Source: Paenibacillus_AR mesotrionivorans (GTDB lineage: Bacteria > Bacillota > Bacilli > Paenibacillales > NBRC-103111). From it: DNA of 64,000 nucleotides. Each line of letters starts with the position of its first letter. Position 1 is the first letter of the stretch. Positions 25,863-33,971 of the stretch are shown piece by piece. Below the pieces are notes generated by a model. That model was not told the origin of the DNA. It did not search any database and worked only from the letters and a program-made list of their open reading frames with translations. The stretch covers positions 171,605 to 235,604 of the forward strand of contig NZ_JBJURJ010000013.1 in assembly GCF_046098205.1 (NCBI RefSeq), in the 5' to 3' direction. The position numbers were made by a program, and so were the translations under genes.

Positions 25863-26780
25863 CTATTCGTCCTTTATCACAGGCATGATATAGTCCAGCA
25901 TGATTTTTTCCCCTTTTTCCAGCGGGGTGCAATATCGGGCATAGGTGTAGATGTCGCACCAGTAGAACTGCTCATGATCGATTTTGTACCCTGTTTTAGC
26001 GATTGCCTCCGTGGCAAGCAGGTAGGCGCAATCGATAATGTCGTTGAGCGTATCGCCTTCAATCCACATTTTGGCCACGGTCCCGGCGGGGACCGGCTCG
26101 TCATACATACCGTCCGGAACGGGGGCTTCCCGCTCCACGAATTTGCCGATAACATATTGGAATTCATCCTGCCCGGCGAATTTGCTCATATGCCCCAGCC
26201 CGATATACGGGTCCAGATCCTTACACACCCATTCCTCCAAGGCTGCCAGCCGGTCGAACACCCCTTGCCCAAAAGCCGCCCCCCAGCATTCCTCCCCTGC
26301 TTTCTGGAAGGTGGTCCGTTTCATCATCCCTACCACTTTCCGCGGTCCGTATTCCACGTATTCAATTTTCTTCAGCTCCGCCATAATGCGCTTTCCTCCT
26401 ACAATTCTCAGATTGGTAAATGAAATGCGGGGATAATCCGCAGGTTTGGCTGTTCCCTGCCGGATCTCCGTGGGAGAGGCCTTGTGGTGCTCTTTAAACG
26501 CCCGGGTAAAGGACGCATGGGAGCCAAACCCGTACTGGAGGGCGGTATCCAGGATTTTGTTGTCCTCACTGTTCCTTATGTCCCAGGCCGCCAGCGTGAG
26601 ACGCCGCCTCCGCACATACTCGGCGATGGTCACGCCGGTGACATACACGAATATCCGCTGGAATAAAGGAGCGGGACTCCCTGCCAATTGGCTGACTACC
26701 TTGTAATCCACTTCATCGGCGCTGACAGCCAGCTGCTCCAGGTATTCCACTACGCCTTCCAATACTTTCAAGCTGTCCAT
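25863..26780 (-). CDS. AraC-family regulator with GyrI-like effector-binding domain
   Basis: A 305-residue protein, third member of this architecture in the window. The AraC motifs are KVVSQLAGSPAPLFQRIFVYV and ILDTALQYGFGSHASFTRAF. A central linker reaches the effector domain at about residue 140 (LKKIEYVEYGPRKVVGMM), ending with EQFYWCDIYTYARY. The start at 26780 has AAAGGAGG five to nine bases upstream. It is more distant from the other two copies than they are from each other. The ligand is unknown. Confidence 0.88.
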   Translation of the reverse strand: MDSLKVLEGVVEYLEQLAVSADEVDYKVVSQLAGSPAPLFQRIFVYVTGVTIAEYVRRRRLTLAAWDIRNSEDNKILDTALQYGFGSHASFTRAFKEHHKASPTEIRQGTAKPADYPRISFTNLRIVGGKRIMAELKKIEYVEYGPRKVVGMMKRTTFQKAGEECWGAAFGQGVFDRLAALEEWVCKDLDPYIGLGHMSKFAGQDEFQYVIGKFVEREAPVPDGMYDEPVPAGTVAKMWIEGDTLNDIIDCAYLLATEAIAKTGYKIDHEQFYWCDIYTYARYCTPLEKGEKIMLDYIMPVIKDE

Positions 26781-26915
26781 TGGGACGCCTCCTTTAGGGT
26801 CATTATAACGGGCTGCAGGACCGGCGGCTTTGCAAAAGCCGTTCGGATTTTGGTAAGTCGGCAAACTCCCCCCTCTTTCGGGCCTCTCCCCGCCTCTGTG
26901 CCACCGGGTTCGAGC

Positions 26916-27102
26916 TCTAACGGCGGTGAGAGCCTCTATTTCGGCGAAAATGCCCCCTTCGCAATTCTAACGGCGGTGAGCGCCGTTATTTGGCCCAAAC
27001 TGCCCGCCACACGCCCTTTTTTAGCAAAATAGCGTTCCCTGCTTCCGTTAGAATTTCGAACGCACTGTTTTCAGGCAAATAAAGGCTTCTGCTTCCGTTA
27101 GA
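26916..27102. repeat. 187-bp dyad intergenic element, copy A
   Basis: Direct units beginning TCTAACGG at 26916 and 26966; inverted units ending CCGTTAGA at 27045-27052 and 27095-27102. Units run about 25 bp and reach CTATTT. Copy A lies between divergent genes. The rest of the 26781-27286 gap holds a GCTATAATG -10-like element at about 27155 for the next gene. Confidence 0.88.
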
Positions 27103-27286
27103 ACCTGTGCATCAACCGTCCCGAAAAACTTCTGGACGCTGAAAACCCTAATTATGCTATAATGCAGATATCAACTATACAACTACGTTGGCGTGAAGCA
27201 CATGCCGCTTTGGTAACAGCCGGTTTGAAGGAACCTGCTGCTACTGAGGCGGCTTTTTGCGTACATATGGACAAAGAGGTGGAAGG

Positions 27287-27937
27287 ATGAACGTATTCAA
27301 TTTGGTATATGAGCAATGGTTGGCTGAGCAGATTAAGGTGGCGTCAAATCCCCGCAGAAAAGAGCTGCTGGCAAAGGGGTTAAACCATAGTACAGAAGCT
27401 TTTCTGCGGACTATCTGGTTTCCGGCCATTGGAAATTTCGACTTCCTGTACCCCGAATTTGAGGTGCGGGATATGAACAACGGCTGCCGTTATCTTGACC
27501 TTGCTTATCTTCCGGGAGGCGGGGCGAAGGGCTGCATCGAGATTCAGGATTACCGTACCCATGCCCGGGACATTGAGGCGGGGCGTTTTAAGGATTTATG
27601 CCTGAAGCAGGCTTTGCTTGCTTTGGATGATTGGGTATTTCTGCCCATCGCATATTTGTCCATACGGGATGATCCGGCGGTGTGCAAGCAACTGACACTG
27701 GCGTTCGTTGGACGTTTCCTCTCTATCTCCGTTCCGTCGGGATTAGGGTGGGGTCAGGCGGAGGCCTTGCGTTTTGCGTGCAGATTGGCACGCCCCTTTA
27801 TACCCAAGGAGCTTGCCAACCATCTGCAAATATCGGAACGCCAAACCCGCCATCTCCTCCGCCAGCTGGTCGAACAAGGCAGCCTGGTGGTGTCCAGCGG
27901 CAATCAACGCTACCGCTCTTATGAGCTGGGGCGGTAG
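27287..27937 (+). CDS. possible PD-(D/E)XK-fold protein with C-terminal winged helix
   Basis: A 216-residue protein, not a family I can name. The middle (PEFEVRD, RYLDLAYLP with Asp71, GCIEIQDY with Glu85-x-Gln87) has the spacing of a PD-(D/E)XK nuclease core, with Gln in place of the usual Lys; a conserved-looking KDLCLKQALLALDDWVF helix follows. Residues 175-216 are a winged helix (ELANHLQISERQTRHLLRQL, wing at SSGNQRYRS). It may be an inactive or altered nuclease that became a DNA-binding regulator. It is bracketed by two copies of the 187-bp element. The ATG at 27287 follows GAGGTGG. Confidence 0.7.
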   Translation: MNVFNLVYEQWLAEQIKVASNPRRKELLAKGLNHSTEAFLRTIWFPAIGNFDFLYPEFEVRDMNNGCRYLDLAYLPGGGAKGCIEIQDYRTHARDIEAGRFKDLCLKQALLALDDWVFLPIAYLSIRDDPAVCKQLTLAFVGRFLSISVPSGLGWGQAEALRFACRLARPFIPKELANHLQISERQTRHLLRQLVEQGSLVVSSGNQRYRSYELGR

Positions 27938-27990
27938 TCAGAGCAGGTAACTCTATCGGCTGGAAGCAGCCGCGAAACCCGGGTTGAGCA

Positions 27991-28177
27991 GCTAACGGCG
28001 GCCAGAGCCGCTATTTCGGCGAAAAGGCCACCCGCAGAATTCTAACGGCGGTGAGCGCCGTTATTTGACCAAAACAGCCTGCTGCAGGCCCCATTTTAGC
28101 ATAATAACGTCCCCTGCTTCCTTTAGAATTTTGAATCCCCTATTTTTGGCCAAATAAGGGCTTCTGCTTCCGTTAGA
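27991..28177. repeat. 187-bp dyad intergenic element, copy B
   Basis: Direct units begin at 27991 (GCTAACGG) and 28041 (TCTAACGG). Inverted units end at 28127 (CCTTTAGA) and 28177 (CCGTTAGA). Same 50-bp spacing and 187-bp span as copy A, on the other side of the 27287 gene and between convergent genes. Confidence 0.88.
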
Positions 28178-28243
28178 ATGCCGCACCTCAACCCGCCGGG
28201 CAAAGGGAGTCTGACGCTGCAAATCCTAAAATGCGCCCAACAG

Positions 28244-28269
28244 AAAAGCCCCGCAGCACGGGGCTTTTT
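28244..28269 (-). terminator. terminator after the AHSA1-family gene
   Basis: AAAAGCCCCG / CGGGGCTTTT with a CAGCA loop. Works on both strands. Confidence 0.85.
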
Positions 28270-28285
28270 ATCCTTTGCTGTTGTG

Positions 28286-28792
28286 TTATTCCCGGAGCTT
28301 CTCCACATACAACGCCAACCGCTCGAAGGTGCCGCCGAAGCCCTCCTCCACATCGGGAATGACAGAGGCGAAGAACGCCAGGTCCTCCGGACCGGCATTG
28401 ACAGGAGCGCTGGTCATCGTCAGCGTCGTCCGTCCACCTTCTTCCGTGAAGGTGAACTCATTGCGGATTTCCAGCGGATATTCGGGCCAGAACGGAGCGC
28501 GAATCAGCTTCCCCTCCTCGTCGGAGAAGGAATTGACGAACACCAGACGATCCGGTGCGGCAATCTCCTGATAGACAAGCTTCACCCACATCACGCCCTC
28601 CTCCGTCTCCGTGTAATAACGGAACACGCCGCCGGGGCGACAATCAAATTCCACTACATGCAGCGCGGCGCCTTCCGGCCCCCACCAATGTTTCAGATGC
28701 TCCGCCTCAGTGCATGCCTGAAAAACATGCTCCCGGGGGGCGTTAAAGGTGCGGGTGATGACCAACTGCGGACGAGACAGCTTTTCACTCAT
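28286..28792 (-). CDS. SRPBCC/AHSA1-family protein
   Basis: A 168-residue START-like protein: VITRTFNAPREHVFQACTEAEHLKHWWGPEG at the start and RTTLTMTSAPVNAGPEDL near the end are typical AHSA1 segments. Members bind hydrophobic ligands or act as co-chaperones. Three ATGs follow GAGGAGG; the third (28792) has the best spacing. It is downstream of an ArsR-type regulator gene, a common pair in which the regulator controls the AHSA1 gene. Confidence 0.9.
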   Translation of the reverse strand: MSEKLSRPQLVITRTFNAPREHVFQACTEAEHLKHWWGPEGAALHVVEFDCRPGGVFRYYTETEEGVMWVKLVYQEIAAPDRLVFVNSFSDEEGKLIRAPFWPEYPLEIRNEFTFTEEGGRTTLTMTSAPVNAGPEDLAFFASVIPDVEEGFGGTFERLALYVEKLRE

Positions 28793-28822
28793 CATCATTT
28801 CCTCCTCATAATAACTGTCGGA

Positions 28823-29176
28823 CTAAGAGGGCTTCTCCTCATTGGTACGCTTCTGCTGCAAGTCTTCAAGATACCGGTCCAGCCGGTCAAAACGGTGATC
28901 CCAGATACGGCGGAAGGTGTCCAGCCATACATCCAGTTCCTGTAAGGGCTCCGGCCGCAGCTGGTAGATCCGCCTGTTGGCATCCGGCTGTATGGCCACC
29001 AAGCCCGCATGGTGAAGCACCCGGAGATGCTTGGACACCTGGGGCTGCTGCAAGCCCAGCCGCCCGGCAATCTCCCCCACCGTCAGTGGTCCATCCCGCA
29101 AAAGCTCCACAATCTGCAATCGGTTGCGCTCAGCAAGTGCAAATAAGGTTTCCTTCATACCCCGAGTATACCTCAT
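28823..29176 (-). CDS. ArsR-family regulator
   Basis: A 117-residue winged-helix repressor: LFALAERNRLQIVELLRDG, LTVGEIAGRLGLQQPQVSKHLRVLHHAGLV. It lacks the CVC metal site of ArsR/SmtB, so a non-metal signal is likely. The ATG at 29176 uses an AAAGGAA site that is part of a perfect 24-bp palindrome (29180-29203), a likely autoregulatory operator. Operon with the AHSA1 gene, typical of this subgroup. Confidence 0.9.
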   Translation of the reverse strand: MRYTRGMKETLFALAERNRLQIVELLRDGPLTVGEIAGRLGLQQPQVSKHLRVLHHAGLVAIQPDANRRIYQLRPEPLQELDVWLDTFRRIWDHRFDRLDRYLEDLQQKRTNEEKPS

Positions 29177-29179
29177 AGA

Positions 29180-29203
29180 GAATATTCCTTTAAAGGAATA
29201 TTC
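29180..29203. promoter_or_regulatory. 24-bp perfect palindrome, probable ArsR operator
   Basis: Arms GAATATTCCTTT and AAAGGAATATTC, perfect over 12 bp. It ends four bases before the ArsR start and contains its Shine-Dalgarno sequence, so it could act as DNA operator, RNA hairpin, or both. Confidence 0.7.
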
Positions 29204-29233
29204 AGAGCCCGGCTCGAAATAGTCCCGTCGAGC

Positions 29234-29345
29234 CCAAATCCAAACGTGTCTCCGAGCATGGTTTCAAACGTTCCGCTGAGCACGATTTCAAACGTTCCGC
29301 CAGGCACGATTTCAAACTTCCCGCCGGGCATGATTTCATCTTGTA
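29234..29345. repeat. 24-bp tandem repeats upstream of the five-gene operon
   Basis: Core ATTTCAAACGTTCCGC recurs with a period of exactly 24 at 29238, 29262, 29286, 29310 and 29334 (outer copies degenerate). The minus strand stays open and would encode 8-residue repeats of the GGTFEIV type, but no start site supports a gene. Confidence 0.8.
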
Positions 29346-29463
29346 CGCAATAACAATGATGAGAGGGGGTCGATTCCGGCAACCTCCGGGGAGCAAATTC
29401 CCGCTTTGGGTTACTGTTGGGAGAACTAATTTGGGCACTAATTATATGAGTCTATCGGCTGAA

Positions 29464-29492
29464 TTGATAGAATTTTGGAACAATGTTACACT
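29464..29492 (+). promoter_or_regulatory. putative promoter of the SWIM-HEAT-MoxR-DUF5682-VWA operon
   Basis: TTGATA (29464-29469), 17 bases, TACACT (29487-29492), about 60 bases before the first gene. Confidence 0.6.
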
Positions 29493-29549
29493 TTTTCATA
29501 GGCAAGCACTGGAAATTCCACTTTGGAGATCAGGATTGGAGGCATCCAT

Positions 29550-30986
29550 GTGATTGAAGTTACTGCGGCTTATGCCGACTCCCTGGCCCCTAACAGCGCC
29601 ACCATCAAGAACGCACAGGGGCTGGTTCAAAAGAAAAAATTCGTCGGGTTACACCGCTCCGAAACCGGCGATCTGCTGTTTGGCGAATGCCAGGGCAGCG
29701 GCAGCTCCAACTATTCCACCTCGGCGGATTTTGCCCAGCCGGAAAAACCGGTATTCCGCTGCACCTGCCCCAGTCGCCAATTCCCCTGCAAACATGCGCT
29801 GGGCCTGTTATACGCCTATATCAACGGCCAAAGCTTCACCGAAGCGCCTGTTCCGGAGGACCTGGCAGCCAAGCGGGAAAAGGCCGAGAAACGCGCCGAG
29901 AAAAAAGAGCAGGAGGAAGCAAACCCCACTCCGGCCAAACCCAAAAAAACCAACAAATCCGCTCTTTTGAAAAAAATGAATACCCAGTTGGAGGGTTTGG
30001 AGCGGCTGGACAAGCTGCTGATGAACATCATCAACGGGGGTTTGGGCACCGTTGACCAGAAAACCCAAACCCTGCTCCAGGGTCAGGTGAAGGAGCTGGG
30101 CAATTATTACCTGTCCGGCGCCCAAAATGAGCTCCGCCGTCTCTCTCTGCTGCTTCAGGAAGGAGGCCGCTCCGGTTATGAATATGCCATTGAGCAGTTG
30201 GGCTCCATGCATGCCCTCATTAAGAAGGGCCGGACGTATCTTCAAGCCCGCATTGACAGCAAGGGAGAGTCCGCCCCGGATACCGAATCCGAGCTGGAGG
30301 AATGGCTGGGCCACGTTTGGCAGCTGTCCGAGCTGAAGGAGCTTGGGTTGTACAAGGAGCAGGCCGAGCTTCTGCAGCTGGCCTTCGCCAACTGGGATGA
30401 TGCGGCACGTCAGGAATATGTGGATACCGGCTTTTGGCTGGAGCTGGGCACGAATCAGATTCACCGCACCGTTCAGTACCGGCCCTACAAGGCCGCCCGC
30501 CATATCCGCGAGGATGACAGCTTTATGGAGGTGGCCAAAGCCAAGGAGCTGTATGTGTATCCCGGCGGGCTGAACCGGCGGGTGCGCTTTGAGGAGTGGA
30601 CCTCCCGGCCGCCGGAAGCCGGGGATTGGCAGGCAGTGTCGGCCCAGGCCTTCCGTTCATACGGTGAGGCATTGAAGACCGTGCGGAACCAGCTGAAGAA
30701 CCCGCTGGCCCAGCGTTCCCCCGCCCTCCTGCTCCATGTGTCCGAAACCCGCCTCACCGATCAGGGAGGGTATGTGATCCGGGACAGCACAGGAGCGGAG
30801 CTTGCCCTGGAGAACACCGGCGAGCTGGGACGCGGAACCGTAGAGCTGCTTCCTTTTGTCCCGGCGGAGCTGCTGCAGGATGCCTGTATGCTCGTGCTGT
30901 TCCGCCACCGCCCGGAGACGGGCCGGCTGGCCATCCAGCCCTTGACTGTCATTCACCGGGACCGCATGGTCCGGCTGCTGTATTAA
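29550..30986 (+). CDS. SWIM zinc finger protein, gene 1 of MoxR/VWA operon
   Basis: A 478-residue protein. The SWIM motif CxC-x6-CxH is complete: Cys71, Cys73, Cys80, His82 (RCTCPSRQFPCKHALGLL). A charged linker (KREKAEKRAEKKEQEE) follows, then a largely helical C-terminal region of ~330 residues without a recognised domain. SWIM fingers bind DNA or proteins. The GTG at 29550 is chosen over earlier codons because TTGGAGG stands seven bases upstream. First gene of a five-gene operon; 28 bases separate it from the next start. Confidence 0.88.
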   Translation: MIEVTAAYADSLAPNSATIKNAQGLVQKKKFVGLHRSETGDLLFGECQGSGSSNYSTSADFAQPEKPVFRCTCPSRQFPCKHALGLLYAYINGQSFTEAPVPEDLAAKREKAEKRAEKKEQEEANPTPAKPKKTNKSALLKKMNTQLEGLERLDKLLMNIINGGLGTVDQKTQTLLQGQVKELGNYYLSGAQNELRRLSLLLQEGGRSGYEYAIEQLGSMHALIKKGRTYLQARIDSKGESAPDTESELEEWLGHVWQLSELKELGLYKEQAELLQLAFANWDDAARQEYVDTGFWLELGTNQIHRTVQYRPYKAARHIREDDSFMEVAKAKELYVYPGGLNRRVRFEEWTSRPPEAGDWQAVSAQAFRSYGEALKTVRNQLKNPLAQRSPALLLHVSETRLTDQGGYVIRDSTGAELALENTGELGRGTVELLPFVPAELLQDACMLVLFRHRPETGRLAIQPLTVIHRDRMVRLLY

Positions 30987-31014
30987 CATACCCAAGCGAC
31001 TGGAGGGAATACGA

Positions 31015-32868
31015 ATGAGCAACGCGTTACTGTTGGAGCTGAAGCAGGAGACAGACCGGCTGTACATAGCCGGCAGCGGACTGGCGGCGGGCGATTACCG
31101 GTTGAAGCGGCTGCTGCCCCGGTTTGAGGCCTTGGCGGCCCAGGCGCCGGTGTTCGGCAAGCTGGCCGAGCTGATCCGGGAGCTGATCGGAGAGCTGATC
31201 GGAGAGCAGCCCGGTGCTGCCCAGGAGCCCGGACCCGCCTGGCGGCTGCAGGAATTGGGAGCCCTGTTGGGGTCCATTCTAGCCACCCAAAGCGGCGCCC
31301 AGCCCTTGGAGGAGGCAGCTCCCTTGCCGGCTTCGGGCGGGCTGAAATTCGAAACCCGGCTCACCTGCCGCCAGTTGGCTCCTATAGAGCAGGCGCTGAC
31401 AGAAACCGGCAGCGGCCGTTATGAAATCGTCACCGAAGCCTTTAAGCAGGGGCACTTCTCCGATCTCCGGCTGTTTCCCTTGGTGGTCGAAGGTTTGGGC
31501 GATCCGTATCCGGAGCTGGCGGATTATATACAGGAGCATATCATCCCTCTGTATGGGGCGGAGGCAATTCCCTATTTGACCGCCTCCTTCAATCTGCAGG
31601 GCGGCAAGCGGGAGGCCCGCAAGCTCCAGCTGCTGGCGAAGCTGGGCGGACAGCCGGAGCTGATCCTGGCCGCAGCCGATGAAGGCAGCGACGAGGTTCG
31701 TACAGCCGCCGTAAGAAGCTTGGGAAGCTTGCCCGGCCATACGGACCTCATTATCGGGTATACCAAGGACCGGAAAAAGGCTGTCCGGGAGGCGGCTTAC
31801 CTGGCACTGGCGGAGGCTGCCGATCCGCAGGGGGCAGAGACGCTGTATGCCGCTTTCTCCGGTAAGGACAGCGAGTTGGCAGCCCACGCTTTATCCAACC
31901 ATCCCTGGCCGGAGATAAGCCGCCGGCTCATCCCCCTTCTTCGCTCGGACGTGGAGAAGGCCATTGCCGGCAGCTGGGGCGTGGAGGACAAGGAACGGGC
32001 CGCAGCATGGAGCCGCATCAGCAATTACTTGGTGGGTTTGGGCCACAGCCGGGAGCCGGAGCTGGAGGAAGTGTTCGCCGAGGTGGTCCGCAACAGCAAG
32101 CCCTTCCTGGTTGCCGGATGGGGAGTGCTGTTGGAGCGTGCGGCGGAATATCTGGTCAACAGCCATTCCAAGGAGGCCCTGGAGCTTTTGTTCGGACTGG
32201 AGGAGCAGTATCCGCCAGGCATCGACTATTCCTTCCGGGCGGCAGCCGGGCTATTGACGCCGAAGGAGCTGTTCGACCGTTACGGGGACACCTGGACCGA
32301 CAAGCTGAAGGAAGCCATCGGACGCAAAAAATCCGTCTCCCGTACCGCGCAAATTATCCATGTTATCGAAACTCTTATAAACTATCAGGAGCAGCGCACC
32401 TACCGGACGCTGATGTCCGACGGCAGCCTGCGGGAGTATACCCGCATGGAAATGGCCGCTGCCCCGGACATCGCTGACAGATGGGACCCCCGCTGGCTGG
32501 ACTGGGCTATCCGCCACGACGCAGCGGACCTGGTAGCTGCATTCGCCAGACCGGGGCACAAGGGCTGCCGGGACTATCTCGCCGGCAAACTCCTGACGAA
32601 GCAGGGCCGCAATTCCCGGGACAATGCATCCACATACCTGCAAGGCTTGGAGCGTGCCGGTGAGGACCCCGAAGTATTCCGGGAGCTCTTGCTGCAACTG
32701 CTGGAGCAGAAAAACATGCAAACCTACTATTCCCTGGACGGGTACATGTTTGAGCAGCTGCTGAAGCTGCCTCCCTCTTACGCCGAGCGGCTCGGCAAGC
32801 TGAAAACCACGTACCGCTACGAAAGCGCAAAGCAAATCGAATATGTCCTGGAGGAGATGGTGAAATGA
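31015..32868 (+). CDS. HEAT-repeat protein (DUF5691-like), gene 2 of MoxR/VWA operon
   Basis: A 617-residue helical-repeat protein with HEAT-like units around residues 215-300 (EVRTAAVRSLGSLPGHTDLI; KAVREAAYLALAEAADPQGA). The rest is helical. It resembles, from memory, the DUF5691 proteins found beside SWIM and DUF5682 genes in actinobacteria; this was not checked. Probably a scaffold for the ATPase or its client. CTGGAGGG precedes the ATG. Its stop overlaps the ATPase start by four bases. Confidence 0.8.
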   Translation: MSNALLLELKQETDRLYIAGSGLAAGDYRLKRLLPRFEALAAQAPVFGKLAELIRELIGELIGEQPGAAQEPGPAWRLQELGALLGSILATQSGAQPLEEAAPLPASGGLKFETRLTCRQLAPIEQALTETGSGRYEIVTEAFKQGHFSDLRLFPLVVEGLGDPYPELADYIQEHIIPLYGAEAIPYLTASFNLQGGKREARKLQLLAKLGGQPELILAAADEGSDEVRTAAVRSLGSLPGHTDLIIGYTKDRKKAVREAAYLALAEAADPQGAETLYAAFSGKDSELAAHALSNHPWPEISRRLIPLLRSDVEKAIAGSWGVEDKERAAAWSRISNYLVGLGHSREPELEEVFAEVVRNSKPFLVAGWGVLLERAAEYLVNSHSKEALELLFGLEEQYPPGIDYSFRAAAGLLTPKELFDRYGDTWTDKLKEAIGRKKSVSRTAQIIHVIETLINYQEQRTYRTLMSDGSLREYTRMEMAAAPDIADRWDPRWLDWAIRHDAADLVAAFARPGHKGCRDYLAGKLLTKQGRNSRDNASTYLQGLERAGEDPEVFRELLLQLLEQKNMQTYYSLDGYMFEQLLKLPPSYAERLGKLKTTYRYESAKQIEYVLEEMVK

Positions 32869-33971
32869 CCAAGTCGGCGGAAAATAATGGAGCGGCCCTT
32901 CTGCGGCAGCCTGCAGAAGTCTTGTATGCGGAGGAGCTGGAGGAGCTGCGCAAAACGGATGAGGGAAAAGCCCCTACCGGCTGGAGCATGTCTCCCCGGG
33001 CTGTGCTCACCTTTATCACAGGTGGCAAAGCAGGCAAAAAGATCATTACGCCCAAGTACATGGGCAATAACCGGCTGGTTGAGATGGCCATCGCCACCCT
33101 GGTGACAGACCGGGCCCTGCTCCTGATCGGCGAACCCGGCACGGCCAAATCCTGGCTGTCGGAGAACCTGGCTGCCGCCATCAGCGGCAACTCCGGCCTG
33201 ATCGTACAGGGCACTGCCGGGACAACGGAGGAGCAGGTGCGCTACTCCTGGAACTACGCCATGCTGCTGGCCAACGGCCCGTCGCAGGAGGCGCTGGTGA
33301 AAAGCCCTGTGATGCGGGCTATGGAGACGGGACGGCTTGCCCGGTTCGAGGAAATTTCCCGCTGTGCCTCGGAGGTGCAGGACGCCCTTATCTCCATCCT
33401 GTCGGAAAAAACCATCTCCGTCCCTGAGCTGGGTGTGGAGACGGGTGCGCGCAAGGGCTTCTCCGTCATCGCCACCGCCAATACCCGGGACAAAGGGGTC
33501 AATGAAATGTCCGCCGCCTTGAAGCGGCGCTTCAACATCATCGTACTGCCTGCCCCGGCGGACATGGAGACGGAGGTGGAGATCGTCCGCAAGCGGGTGG
33601 CAGAAATTTCCGCTTCCTACGAGCTTCAGGCTTCTCTGCCTGCGGAGGAAGCATTGGTGAAGGTAGTAACCATTTTCCGGGAGCTTAGGAGCGGCATGAC
33701 GCTGGACAAAAAAGAAAAGGTGAAGTCCCCCGGCGGCGCTATTTCCACTGCGGAAGCCATATCCCTCCTGACGGGCAGCATGGCTCTGGCCGCCAGCTTC
33801 GGCACCGGGGAGCTGCGGGACCAGGACCTGGCCGCCGGGCTCCAGGGCGCCATTGTCAAGGATGATGACAAGGACCGTCTGGTCTGGAAGGAGTATCTGG
33901 ACCAGATTATGAAGAAGCGCGGCAGCGATTGGCGGGGGCTTTACCAGGCCTGCTTGGAGTTGAACGGATGA
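32865..33971 (+). CDS. MoxR-family AAA ATPase, gene 3 of MoxR/VWA operon
   Basis: A 368-residue AAA+ ATPase. Walker A is GEPGTAKS (Gly89 to Ser96). The Walker B position reads ARFEEIS (Glu162-Glu163) rather than the usual Asp-Glu. Sensor 1 lies in FSVIATANTRDKGVNEM, and RRFNIIVLP follows with an arginine-finger-type LKRRF. MoxR ATPases work with VWA proteins as metal-insertion or remodelling chaperones; here the VWA partner is gene 5. Start and stop both overlap neighbours (ATGA), so expression is tightly coupled. Confidence 0.92.
   Translation: MTKSAENNGAALLRQPAEVLYAEELEELRKTDEGKAPTGWSMSPRAVLTFITGGKAGKKIITPKYMGNNRLVEMAIATLVTDRALLLIGEPGTAKSWLSENLAAAISGNSGLIVQGTAGTTEEQVRYSWNYAMLLANGPSQEALVKSPVMRAMETGRLARFEEISRCASEVQDALISILSEKTISVPELGVETGARKGFSVIATANTRDKGVNEMSAALKRRFNIIVLPAPADMETEVEIVRKRVAEISASYELQASLPAEEALVKVVTIFRELRSGMTLDKKEKVKSPGGAISTAEAISLLTGSMALAASFGTGELRDQDLAAGLQGAIVKDDDKDRLVWKEYLDQIMKKRGSDWRGLYQACLELNG

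Noticed and set aside
29173..29438. Frames with 8-residue repeats upstream of the MoxR/VWA operon
   Set aside because: They only reflect the 24-bp tandem repeats; no start site and they run into the ArsR operator.
33929..33967. A longer start for the DUF5682 protein
   Set aside because: It would lie inside the ATPase gene; the ATGA overlap at 33968 is the usual coupled start.
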